DNA of 64,000 nt, from NCBI GenBank assembly GCA_013365325.1, contig JABVXV010000234.1, positions 1 to 64,000 on the forward strand, in the 5' to 3' direction. The stretch is from Dipetalonema caudispina. Lineage: Eukaryota; Nematoda; Chromadorea; Rhabditida; Onchocercidae. Shown here in pieces: positions 13,627 to 25,100 of the stretch. The notes under the pieces were generated by a model. That model made no database searches and was not told where the DNA came from. It saw only the letters and a list, made by a program, of their open reading frames with translations. Numbering within the stretch: the first letter of the stretch is position 1; each line of letters opens with the position of its first letter. The translations under genes and the position numbers were made by a program.

Positions 13627-14341
13627 AATCTTGAAAATTTCATCAAGCTAATTTTGTCATCCTGATACTTTTATGCTTACATGTGTTATTTATGGATGTT
13701 AAGAGCAACATCCTTAAAGAAACGCTTTTTTTTTTTAGTGAATAGTAATTAATACACAGATAAAATCTACTGCAGAATGCATATCACGTAGTATTTACAC
13801 TAAGGTACAAAAATGGTATGTTATTGAAAATCAGGTATATCATATGATACGACATAATTTAAGCGTTATCATGTTCGTGATGAATAATAAATTTTTGTGA
13901 TGTTAATAAGTTCTCTTATCAACGGTCAAATACGAAAAGAATATAGGGTATTTCTCGTACCACAATAACTGATAAATGAAAAAAAAAAATCAGCTTGAAA
14001 TTACGAAAGCTATGCATTTCATAGTGTAAGACATCATTATCGACAGTCGTTTTCTATACACTGGTCATGATTCGGAAGTGATTGCAATAAATCGAAACAT
14101 TGCTGAAGCGTTATTTCGGCAATCTGAAAAACTTTCCTTTAAAATTGATAGTAATATTTCATTCCGAATTCTCTTATTTATTTCTAAAATCCACTAGCAA
14201 TGTGTAAATTATCGTTAGATGAAACAGAAAGACATGTATCAGAACTTTTATAACATGTGGTAACGCGCATTCCTACAATCAGTGGAAAGCTCTGTACTAT
14301 AACTGTCATAGACTTATCATAGAATAGAAGAAAGCTGAAAG
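13627..14341. other. convergent intergenic interval
   Basis: This lies between the 3' ends of the channel gene (+) and the 186-residue gene (-), so it should hold both 3' UTRs. AATAAA-like hexamers occur (for example AATAAA near 13887), but I cannot fix the cleavage sites. No ORF of note. Confidence 0.5.
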
Positions 14342-15588
14342 TCAATTTTTTTGTGCCAATTTGATAAAAAATTGTCGGAACGAGTAAGAAGCAAGAACCT
14401 TGAAGTGTGATAAGTTGGGTTTTTCTGCTAAGTTAGATTCGATGGTTGAAATCCCTCCTTTTGACATTTGATTGGTAGTATGAGTCAAAACAGGTGGCTG
14501 AAGTGAATCGTCAACAGCTTCAACATTATTTATGGTTTCCGACAGAATACTTGCACTATCTTTCGGAGAAGGCACTGGAAAATATTTTAGTCAAGTTCAA
14601 TTTATACTACAGCTGCTCTCTTCTTGCCCAATGAAAACCAATTTTAAATTCCGGTAACAGGCCTGATCAATGATGAGCTCTTAGCTTTTTCTTCTGCATG
14701 AAATTAAACTACCGCTAGACTCTTTTCTCTTCAAGATAATGCTTCCAGAAATAACAGATAAATCGATCCATAAATTAAACAAAAGATCTTCTCAAACAAC
14801 CGCTTTAGCAATTTTGTTGCACTTTTTTTTCCTTTTCATTATCAAACAAAGAAGCAAAAATATATAACCTTCTTCGACTTCATCTTCTTTTTTAAATAAA
14901 TCTACGAGAGCTTGCAACCTAGGATTCCTTTCATCTTGTTTATCAACTTTACTAGTTTCATGTCTGCTGTCACGCACCGTCAATATTTCCTGCAAGATAA
15001 ATAGTAATTGCAAAATTTTAACTAAGTTACAAAGTAACACTATTGCATTACATACTGAAATAACAATCAATCAATTATATGACACACATACTGGTGATTT
15101 TTGACGAAATCTTGCGGCTTTCTGCTTCCAATCTGCACGACCTAATCCTCGACTACTGTACCAAAAGATTCCAGCTTTCTTTCTCGTTTTATGTCGTGCT
15201 CTAGCTCGTCGACAAAATTCACAAGCTTCTCTTGGCATCAATCTTACTAACTCTGAAACAGTAATTAATATTCATGAAATTAAAATGCTTGGAAATTTTC
15301 AAATCAATGTTTCACTTGCTCACCAACAAGACCGGCCAAAAATCCATTACCTTACAAATATCATTCACATCACACATAACTCTCGTTGATAACACCAATA
15401 CTTACAATAATGTTGAGGAGAGTTTAAAAAATTTAAATTTTCTCATTGAATTTGAACATTCAATCCTACACCTTTACACGGATTGTAAAATTCATTTATA
15501 AATTATCTCTTAAAAAATTTTCACATATTTGATGAGAACAACCAACCCATCGCTTCTTTCGATAGTGAAAATCTTCAATAATTTCCAT
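14342..15588 (-). CDS. basic protein of unknown function, 186 residues, 4 exons
   Basis: I do not recognise this family. Exons 15588-15543, 15252-15092, 14989-14869 and 14574-14342 join with consistent phases (1, 0, 1). The N-terminal third is strongly basic, with a Cys-x2-Cys pair followed by RRARARHKTRKK and an aromatic GIFWYSS stretch. The middle is charged, with a putative helix (LQALVDLFKKEDEVEE). The Ser/Thr-rich C-terminal 77 residues look disordered. No signal peptide or membrane segment is seen. The basic patch suggests a nuclear or nucleic-acid-binding role, but that is inference. It lies about 1.1 kb downstream of the FBXO47-like gene on the same strand, so co-transcription in an operon is possible but not shown. 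The start is the ATG of a short first exon with a non-ideal donor, so a different first exon is possible. Confidence 0.6.
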
Positions 15589-16672
15589 TCGAATTCTAAT
15601 TTTCCCACCTTAAATTCATCAATCTACAGCACTATATCCATCCTTCTTCATTCATGATTTCCCTAATAGATACAATATGGCTGTAAAGGAAAATTATATC
15701 ACTTATAATTCAAATTTAAATTCAAATAATACTTGAAGAAAATTATATCTTAGGAATAAATGCGTTTCATTGATTTCCATTAACATAGAAAGAGCATCAT
15801 TTCCAGCTATCAGTAATATCTTCATTATAATAAGCAAAGAAAAGCATGTGACACCGTATTTCACAGATTAAAGCAAGCAGGAACACAAACAGTAAACAGA
15901 TAAAATGAAAATTGAACTAAAATAAAGACAATCAGAAATGTAGCAGCAAACAGGTAAGATGAAAATCAAATTGTTAATTTCAAACAAGCAGATTGCATAA
16001 CAGCATGGAAATTTTATAGAAAAGCTAGTATTATAGAGAAGAGAAACTGAAATAGAAATCAAAAAATCATTGATGAATCTTCAAATTAAAGAAATTTGAG
16101 CAGATTGGTCCTTTCTCAATTTTTTGTGGCGTAAAAACAACCTGAAAACCGAGCACATTAATTAATTACTAATCCATTTTTTGATTACTAAAAACAAATC
16201 TCAATAGCTGAACCCATCTTATTCATCTGCTAGTATTGCTGTTATCCACTATATCTACTTATCGGATATCCAAGTCAATATTATTTGAGGCAGAATTCGC
16301 TACTTTACATTTGTTTGTTCCATCTAATTCATGTGAAACTATTACATGAAGTTAGAAATGAAATGAAAGTGAGATAAAACTGAATGGCTAAGATAATATC
16401 GAGAACGATGTTGCTAAACTTGTTCAAACATTCTTCGCCAGTAATGTCATCAACGATGATATGGAGCGTGCAGAAGAGAGCTCGGCATGAAAGTTCTCAG
16501 CATTAACTGCAATTACATCTGCATTAAAAGAGCAACCAAGTCAAAATCAAAGTGATTGTAATATCAAAACTAAAAAAAAAGAATACTACCAATGATTTCG
16601 GGAAAATAAAAAAAAGAAGTAGATTTTTCCGTTATAGGATCTTATGAAGTTATGAAACAGTTGAAATAAGAA
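15589..16672. other. intergenic, no supported gene
   Basis: This lies between two minus-strand genes. A short open stretch near 16435-16500 (-) reads through about 20 residues but lacks a phase-compatible link to either neighbour. The FBXO47-like reading frame already ends at 16673. The interval is AT-rich with no repeats of note. Confidence 0.5.
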
Positions 16673-19356
16673 TCATGAAGTAGGCCACTTACATGGTGTG
16701 TCAAGAAGCAGTCCGCTAAGTTGGTATGATTCTGTCCTCAGAAGTGAAGACAAGAACATTCGACGATTCATAGCCGGCAGGGCTCGAAATATCTTGAGCA
16801 TTACATCACATATAGCCCCGCTGACGAAAATTCCCCATCGATGTAAAACCTGAGAAGTTTAGATATTTGATGCAAAAATGAAAAAAACTACGTCCAGTAG
16901 ATACTGTCAACAATTTCTGATGTCATATAGTAAATCGTAGAAAGAGGAGTTGAACAGGGAAGCTGCAAAATATCAACAAGTAAGATTCCCAATCGTAAAC
17001 AATCGACCAACGTATAATAGACAATTTCTTGGAATATATTCCAAATTGTTTTCTGACTGCCTTTTACAAAAGAAAAAGATGTACGGACAGTCTTGATAGC
17101 GTGAAAAACATGCGCTGCTTCATCCGTTCGTCCTTCTGATAACCGCGTGAATAAAGCAATGTGAATGATTTGTGGACGGAGAGCAAGTAATGCAGCGAAG
17201 TTGTGCAATGTCCACGTGTTAGGAAATGCTAAAAGTGCTAACTTCAACATTTGTTGTCGGGAGATTTTTTTTAGAGGATTTTAATCAAAAAACATGATAA
17301 CTTAGTTTGAAAAAATTTTCATTCTAATGGAAGAAATATCAACTGACTTGATATTTCTTCCATCAAAATGAAGATTTGATCATCGGTCCATGCATAGCGC
17401 CCAAGATTTGAAGTGTTCGCTAGGTGATGAAAGCCAAGCGCTATTGGACCAAGTAGTCTCGCATATATGCGTTGCAAATTAACACTTCCATCACATAACA
17501 CTTCCCAGTCGATAGTCTCTGCAATAATTTGCAATAATATTTCTTTTTCTACAATAAAAGATGAAGCTCTAGCAGTACTTGAAAAAAGCATATATGAAAA
17601 CCATTGCAAATTATTTGATCCTACAAGGATTTTGCGTTAAGTTGGGGAAAACCAAAGTCATGAAGAGCATTTACCATGTCCGCTTTCAGTAATTTTTATT
17701 GGTCCGAACATAATCATGAACAATTTTCCTTGAAGCGCTGTTGTTTTCTGTGTACGTAAAAGGGCAGAAATCCAGAATCCATAATCCCTTTTATCTTTTG
17801 TTGAATGATTCAGAAAGAAACCTCGAAGGCGTGTTCGAATCTTAAAATCGTAAAAAAAGCAAGTTATAATACAACATTCTATCTCATGTTCAGTGGAAAT
17901 AGCAAAAGGAGTTTCTCTGATATTCAGTTACATTATTAGGAGAGGTTGGAATAACAAGAGTCACTAGATAAGATAATAAGGTAAACAAAGTAAGATGCTG
18001 AGATATATCATTTCTTGTTTGTTAAACCGAAATCTAACTAAGCTTAAAATAAAACTAAAATTTAATACCTCCATTTCCAAAGACGGATATTTCCCGGCTT
18101 TTTTAGGCAAAATTTCGTGCAGCAGTTGACTCAACTTAGTAGAAAACAGAACCGCCTGCATTAGTGCTTCACATTCGCGAAAATCCCATTTTTCGCAAAA
18201 CTTTAACAAGAAATGAATATAAAAACATACTCAGTTCTACTAGTCCTATCATGTAGTAGACTTTAGCTGCTAAGGAAATTAGATTTATTGAATTAATGCA
18301 AAACTGTCAATATATTTCTATCTTAAACATATTTTGCTGTTCTATGACATTATTATCAGCCATTATAAGTGCAAAGGATAACTATGCGATAACCTAGGAT
18401 ATACGCCGCAGCATACTGAAATGTGAAATGAGTTATGGTTTAGCATCTTTCTGAAATATATCAATGCTCATCAAATAGTGGTGAATACTGCTAATTCGAA
18501 TTTTATAATTCCATTCTTTTCTCGAGATTTGTTTATTCCAAACATACCGCCATGAAGCATCGACCCCATCCAGGCCAATTTGTAATATCTTGATTCTGAA
18601 AAGATTTGGAAATCAGCAAATGATCCCAAAGAACAAGCGACAGTTTGCTGAAACATACTAGTACGCATTACCTTCGAGAAGAAAGAGGTTAAGAATGAAC
18701 GGCGACTACGAGAATCCATAACAATTGTGCTCGCCTTCAACAACATACCTAAAAGGCATAACAGTATCCTAGTAGCAAAAGTATATTTCAACAAACACTT
18801 CTTTTACAAGAACTAACCCCATAAATAAAACGGGTCGACATCAAGAACGTTTTCCTCCATATATGCTATAGTTTCAGTTAAAAATTTTTGATGAGCATTT
18901 TCCAACAACAAATAACGCCGAACTTCGCTGTTAAATGTGCTCGATGTCAAACTAATGAATAGCAACTGTTTGGCTAAAAAAAACTGCGTAAAGAATGGAT
19001 TATATGGAATGCTTAATATAGGCAAATGTGAATTTCTTCCAGAACTCTGAAATGTGACAGTATTCAGTGTAAAATCAGAATTGTAAAATATATATGTTCC
19101 ATACCGAGCATTATAGTAGTTTCGATGACTGTATGATAACACCTATTATTAAACTCAATATTTTTGAATCCAATAAAATTAAATAAACAAAGATGAGAAA
19201 AGATGAACCAGATATTCGATCAAAAAGAGTATGGAGCAATTCTCGTGGAAGCACTTGAAAAACCCCGAGAGGTGTTTCCATATTAATCATATGTCCGATT
19301 TGCAGCGTATCCGCATTCCATGCTAAAATGTTGCATATTTTTAATTTAAGCGACAT
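16673..19356 (-). CDS. prom-1: F-box only protein 47 family (FBXO47 / PROM-1)
   Basis: This is a substrate adaptor of an SCF ubiquitin ligase. In C. elegans the FBXO47 homologue PROM-1 promotes meiotic prophase entry and homologue pairing, and in mammals FBXO47 acts in the germline. Exons: 19356-19189, 19142-18818, 18748-18489, 18415-18383, 18200-18069, 17840-17675, 17548-17348, 17228-16912 and 16849-16673, about 592 residues. An F-box-like LPRELLHTLFDRI lies near residues 37-49. Family blocks recognisable from human FBXO47 include GxLLK...STIVM, RxRLRGFFLNH...YGFWI, a FGPI motif, WTDDQI...EEIS, and SEGRTDEA. The tail ends TPCKWPTS, close to the human NTPLST end. The third and fourth exon boundaries (about 18550-18380) are the weakest, since an alternative donor at 18548 exists. 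The first exon has its acceptor 5 bases before ATG. Confidence 0.85.
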
Positions 19357-19364
19357 TTATGCTG
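19357..19364 (-). promoter_or_regulatory. probable spliced-leader trans-splice acceptor
   Basis: On the minus strand a TTTTTTCAG acceptor is followed by CATAA and then the ATG of the FBXO47-like gene. There is no compatible upstream exon, because CATAA in the joined frame gives a stop. An acceptor this close to a start codon is typical of SL trans-splicing in nematodes. That it is trans- rather than cis-spliced is inference. Confidence 0.6.
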
Positions 19365-20255
19365 AAAAAACTATACGAAAATGATGCAGGTAACAAGAAA
19401 AGCTTCTGCGAATTTCAGAAAGAAAATATTGATCAGAGGTGTTTTTTTGGCGAGAATTTTGAAATCAGTTGGTTAAAACCTATCAGTCTCGTAAAAAAGG
19501 TAGAATGATTACCTTGATGAGAAAAATATTTCCGTTTACGATAAAAGAAGTTGGTCATTTGACTGCACATACTGATGCTGCCATCCTGAACAAGATTATG
19601 TTATTAGCTAAAAATTCAAAACTAATTATGTCCATTTCACTAGATGTTATATCAACAACAACAATTTTTTACAAAGCTTGTGTTCTAAAGGAACAAAATT
19701 TGTACTAATGTATAAAGTTTGTCGTAATGTCTTTTATTTATTTTCTATGATACATGATCCCAATAATATAAAAAGTGATCATGAGATCACTTTTTCCCGT
19801 TAAGGGAAGTCTAAAGTACTCTATTCTATGAAATTAGTCCTACGTTTATTTCATCAAGGTATTAATGAACTTCACATTTTACGCTGTAAGAGCTATGTGA
19901 GAAACTTTTAATGAATCTTTAAGTTTAGAAAAACCTGCAAATATTTCATCACCTTACTAAAATGAGAATAATCCATTCTTAAGAGTAATTTTTCAGCCTC
20001 TTAAATGTTCGCTAACTTTTTTTTAAATTAATCGGCCAAAATTACTGATGACCCAATTAACTGGATCGAACTAATCGAATTATTTTCAAGATTAGCATCG
20101 TATGATTACTTTTTCACTTCATATTTTGAAATTTTTTTTTACTACTATATCTATTAATACTTTACGGAACTATTGAAAACTTTTAAAGAAGATTGCTTCG
20201 AACAGTTTTTCGAAAATTCGAAAAACAAAGAACAAAATTTACTACTATATATTGA
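19365..20255. other. intergenic, no supported gene
   Basis: Two open stretches occur (19469-19708 on +, about 20020-20105 on -), but neither has convincing splice partners or a recognisable product. The interval probably holds 5' sequences of the FBXO47-like gene and the 3' UTR of the orphan exon at 20256. Confidence 0.4.
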
Positions 20256-20428
20256 TTACAAGTTAACCATAGTACCAACCATATATGATGCATTGGGTAA
20301 TTCATCATGATTAAACCACTTTTCGTCATTGCTATCATGTACATAATTCATTCGAAGTTGCAAGATTCCTCGTCGTATATTCCGATACATTTCACGTCTT
20401 TTCCGGTTAATTGCCTCGTAGCACAGAA
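20256..20428 (-). CDS. orphan terminal exon, about 57 codons, unknown protein
   Basis: The open segment starts after a TTTCAAG acceptor at 20428 and ends TAA at 20256. The peptide is rich in Arg/Glu/Asn (NRKRREMYRNIRRG, then NDEKWFNHDELPNASY) with normal coding character, unlike the surrounding AT-rich DNA. It is entered in phase 1. A possible upstream partner is the minus-strand open segment around 20960-21045, which encodes ARNRNSYCLSDEKG before a phase-1 donor at its GGAAGTGT. I found no initiating ATG. It is separate from the FBXO47-like gene, whose first exon has its own acceptor, and from the gene ending at 22175. It may be a remnant, or the end of a small gene. Confidence 0.4.
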
Positions 20429-20599
20429 CTTGAAATAATTAATGATTAAACATTTCATTTATTTACATTAATATAGATGAGGAATAATTCATAATCCATT
20501 TCACTGATAATTCATTATCTTAGCGGTAATATGGATTTAATGATCCGGAAATGTAATGAAGGAAATTAACAATCCGGAAAAGTTTACTACACAAAAAAA

Positions 20600-20790
20600 G
20601 TGAAGTGTCTTCTATCACAATCCTAGCTTAAGCATATGAAACAGAGGACAATGTCACAAGCTTAGCTTAAGCATATGAAACACAGGATACGATGTTGCAA
20701 TCTTATTTCACGCATACGAACATAGGATAGTACGTTGCCGTTGGATTTGATTTAAGCATATCGTAACCACAGACAACAAAGACGTATTGT
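20600..20790. repeat. degenerate ~40-bp tandem repeat, about four copies
   Basis: Successive units share CTTAGCTTAAGCATATGAAACA(C/G)AGGA, then CGCATACGAACATAGGATA, then TTTAAGCATATCGTAACCACAG. The first two copies are near-identical and the next two decayed. No coding potential. Confidence 0.65.
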
Positions 20791-21189
20791 GTTGATATCT
20801 CATGTTAGACAAGGATGAGTATAAGTTAAATGGTTCATTTTAACAGTTTATAAAATGAATTAGTTTCATTACGAAATGAAATATCAATTACTTTAATTAT
20901 AAGAAATGTATTATTCCTTCCTTTGCGAAATTCATTTAGATTTCGCGACATCTTCAGTTATTCGTCGCACATGTACACTTCCTTTTTCATCAGACAAACA
21001 ATATGAATTGCGATTACGTGCAGCAATGAAAATTACGTGCGAAAGATCGATTTCTTTTTTTCTTTTTTTTTTTTTTTTTTTTTTTTTAATCAATGTTAAA
21101 GAATTAAATCTGAAGTTAAAATTTTTTGGAACATAATTAATCAAATGGATTTACAATCATTCATTGTTGGATATGTTAATAAACAATTT

Positions 21190-21900
21190 TACAAAAATAA
21201 TTCTACAAATTAGTGAGTAAGTAATTAAGTTTACAGATAAGCAATTTGATAAATAAATTAGTAAATTGTAAGTAAGTACAAAAATTAGCAAACAAACAAG
21301 CTGGCAAAGAAATAAATAAGTTATAAGTAATTTAGTAAATTAGTGAGTGAAGAAATAAATGGATACTTGCAGTAAAGCAGTGAATGAATAAGTTATAAAT
21401 AAGTAATTTAGTAAATTAATGGATGAGTTAACAAATAAGACACTAGCAAATTAGTGAATAAGTTAGTATGAGATAAATAGCAAATAAATGATGTTTATGA
21501 GTGGGTAAGTTAGGTAAGCAAGTAATTAATAAGTAATAATTAATAAGCAAGTAATTAATAAATAAGTATCAGCAAGTAATTGATCTAATAAGTGAGAAAT
21601 TCGAAAGTAAATTTTTGCATTAAGTTGCAAATAATATAAATGATTTAGTAGGTTGGTGAATTAAAGCAAAGGTAAACTAACAAATTAGTAAATTAGTAAA
21701 TAAGTTAGTGAACAAATAAACGAATAGATTAATATTCAAAAATAAATAATTGGTGGATGAAGATAGATAAATGAATAAATAGACAGGTAAGTAAATAAGC
21801 TATTAATTAAATTATACATTAAATAAGCCGAATAAATTAGCTAATAAATGAATATATGACTAAGTATTCGAATAAGTAAGTGAAAAAGTAATCAAAATGC
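21190..21900. repeat. period-4 cryptic simple sequence (TAAG/TAAA/TTAG words)
   Basis: About 700 bases are built mostly from four-base words such as AAGT, AAAT, TAGT and GAAT in shifting order, with very little C on the + strand. It looks like an old, diverged tetranucleotide expansion. No ORF or exon is seen within it. Confidence 0.65.
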
Positions 21901-22174
21901 GTGATAAAATATTAAACTGTGTTTCATTTTTCATTTTATATCCAAGTGATGTCAAAACAATTTTGGCTTTTCGGAAATGCTTTAATTAATTGCTTCCACC
22001 TCATAGTGCGGAAAATAAGCCAAGTTCACATAAGTATTTTACGAATATTATCAAGAAAAAATCAAAATTTGTAACATTTATTTCATTTTTATTGCTAATA
22101 TTCTCGTGGATAAATTACTGAAAAAATGTTATCAGCGATTTATTAAGTAATTTAATGTCATATTTCAAATATTT

Positions 22175-25100
22175 TCAAAGTTTTCCATGTTTTTGGCTTG
22201 CACTTTGTGTCATTTCACTAATTGGTGATAATGCATTTCTCATAAAAGTACTGAATTGCTTTTTAGCATTTAAGCTTATTGGTATACTTGATCTCCTGTT
22301 ATTGTTCGATCTTACAGGATTTTTAGAAACGGATGGTGACCTGAAATATTAAATTCTTTTCGAAATAAGTGGAAATATTTGCATGTATAAAGAAAAAGAA
22401 GTACTAGAATTTTCATATTTTCAACTTACTTTTTTCGCAATACCGATAAACTACCGACCATTGCAGATGTTAACTTTTTGTTTTCCACCATTTTTGATTG
22501 CTCTGCTGGAGTGAAATTACAATTGTCGAAAATTGGTTGTGTTAGTTAAAAAGTTCAATTTTTGATTAATTAAGTTAATTAAGCAAATTTGGTTTTTGAC
22601 TGGACAAATAGATTGGAGAGTTTAATTTTTTTTGATTGCTTAAGATAGTTAGAAAGTTCAATTTTTTCATGCATATTAGAAATGATTTTCTACTTATTTA
22701 TTAATTTATTCATATTAAAACGACTAGTTTAACTTTTTGTACAAAGAAGAGAAATTTATTAAGTTAGTTGAAAAGTTTGAATTTCGATTTGTGTCTACTT
22801 ATTTATGTTAGGAACGATTAATTATTCGTACAATTTGATCAGTTAAGTGAAATGATGGGTAGATGAGCATGTGTAGCAGTTCTGCATAATAAATGTTCTA
22901 TTTAAATCAATTTAATTTATTGTCATCAACTACTTATATTTTATTAGTTATCAAAAGAGTACCAATGACAAGCTTATATATCAATGATAATGACAAATGG
23001 ATAACAAAATTATCTCCAGGAAAAAAAAATGCTCAAATTTAGAAATTATTTTTAAATTCCAAATTGTCAAATAAATAATTTAATAAGATTGTCATAATTT
23101 ATTAAGTAATTCGGTTTAGTAATTGTCAACCACCTGCTTTTTTAGCTCGTTCCTTAGCTAAATATTCCGCCTTAAGACGAGAAGCGCGATTTTCCAGTGG
23201 TAATTCATTTGGTTTCTTAGGTGGATTCATCGATCGTACTGAATGAACTGATTTTGAACTTTGTTTGATGTTCGATTTTGCAGTAGACTTAGGCTAAAAT
23301 TAATTGGCCAAAATGATGTCTAATGTTTCAATAGGCTTAGGTTAAAAATATGTCTTTTATCAGATATATTTTTATGGCATCTTATTGCCATGTAAAAATT
23401 TATCAATACATTGAACTCTTGAAAGAAATTCATCTGGCTAGTCATTTTGTAAAATTATGGGATAAATCAACAAACTGATCCTATTTCGGGAATGATTAAT
23501 AAGTTAACAATTTAAAAATAACTCGAATTATCTCATTGATTAATTTTAAAGTATCAATTTTTCTTGCCTTATCACATTGAAGTGTTATTCTACCAAATAT
23601 GTGTTGTAAATCATTTGTTTAATTTGTTTTTTCCTATGAATTTTATTAAAAATATCATTTAAATTTTTTTTTTCTGTTATTTGACGCTTCAAAATTTTGA
23701 ATGTGTTTTAAAACATCCAAGGAATTATTAACGAAATGAACAATTACTGTCATCATTGTTGGAGTATTACGGATAATTTCACGAATTGTTTGTGGTCGTT
23801 TAATACTTTGTGTAAGAAATTTATTAGGTTTATTGAAATTGAATACGCTTCGTGGAGTTGGCAATGATTTTCGTCGTACTGGTGATGACATATAGTTGAA
23901 AAATTTGATTGGCTCATCCAAAAATGATTCTAAATTTGAGTTAATTTTCAATATTTAACTTTGAATTTTAAATAATATAAATGTATCACTTGCAACAATT
24001 AATGCTTAAATAAATATATGTCAAGAATATTTTAAAGTTTGCAAAGTGTTTGCTTCCTTTTTTTTTTTTTTTTAAATTAGACATTTTAATAATAGAATTA
24101 TTACTGTAGGTAAAGTAAAATTATTGTAGTAGATTAAACATTACTTACTTTTGGTCGTTGTTGTTTGTTCGATAATTTTATCATCAAAATTATTTATTAC
24201 TGGTAGTGATGCATTTCTAAACGTATTAATTTGTTTTTCCCTATTTGATGTTCTTTATATTATCAGCTATCATTTTTGATTAACAAATGATTAAGCATTT
24301 CTTGAATTAGTAACTATTGTAATAATTCCTCTGATATTATAAAAAGAGGGTAAAAAATTGTTATTTAAAGTGTAAATTAAGAGAATAATAATAATAATTA
24401 ATTATAAAAAGTAATCAAATTACTACCAAATACTGATCTTAAAATCTAAGCAAATTTTAAAAATTGAATTTATATAAATAATAAATGAATATATTCCACA
24501 ACAAATATACAGTAATGTTTTGTTGAAATACCTGGTAAATTTATTGCATAATTTATTGCTTCGTTCATACTCACTTTCTTGATCCGTTTGTATTGCTCTG
24601 GTAATGAATTGTTTTCCGGTTATATCTTTGAAACTATGTTCATTTTCAGATAAAGAAGAAATATTATTCATTATCATCCTGAAATTTCTCCTATATATTC
24701 TGGAAAATTTTTTCAATTTTTTCAAAATGTAACAGCAAAGAATTCACGTCAGTAATTTTAAGTTTAATCAATTTATAAAAGTGATTCCACTTTTTTCATT
24801 TTTTTTTCTTTTTTTTTTTTGTTTGCTTTGAAAACGTATAACTGACGTATTGCAGTGTTTGACAATGTATTTTGCTATAAGTTCATCATTGATAATTTTG
24901 GATGTTAAAGTTGGTTTAGAATTTAAAAAATCTTTCGTATTCTTCATTTTCAATTTTTCCATGGATATCACTTAAAATATTTTTGTCATTTAGGGTAACA
25001 TTTCAAACGCTTGTTTTCGCTTCATACTCATAAACGTATTTTAGTGTAAAATATGCAAATAGATGGAATGGAATTCTTACGTTTGAAATTTTTGTCTATC

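Noticed and set aside
16435..16500. Possible extra C-terminal exon of the PROM-1-like gene
   Set aside because: The frame already ends at 16673 with a tail like human FBXO47, and phases do not fit.
19469..19708. 79-codon + ORF
   Set aside because: No partner exons or recognisable motif. It lies in the probable 5' region of the PROM-1-like gene.
24768..24971. Minus-strand open segment (MEKLKMKNTKDFL)
   Set aside because: Its acceptor phase does not match the preceding exon, while 25147 to 24699 joins cleanly, so I left it as intron.
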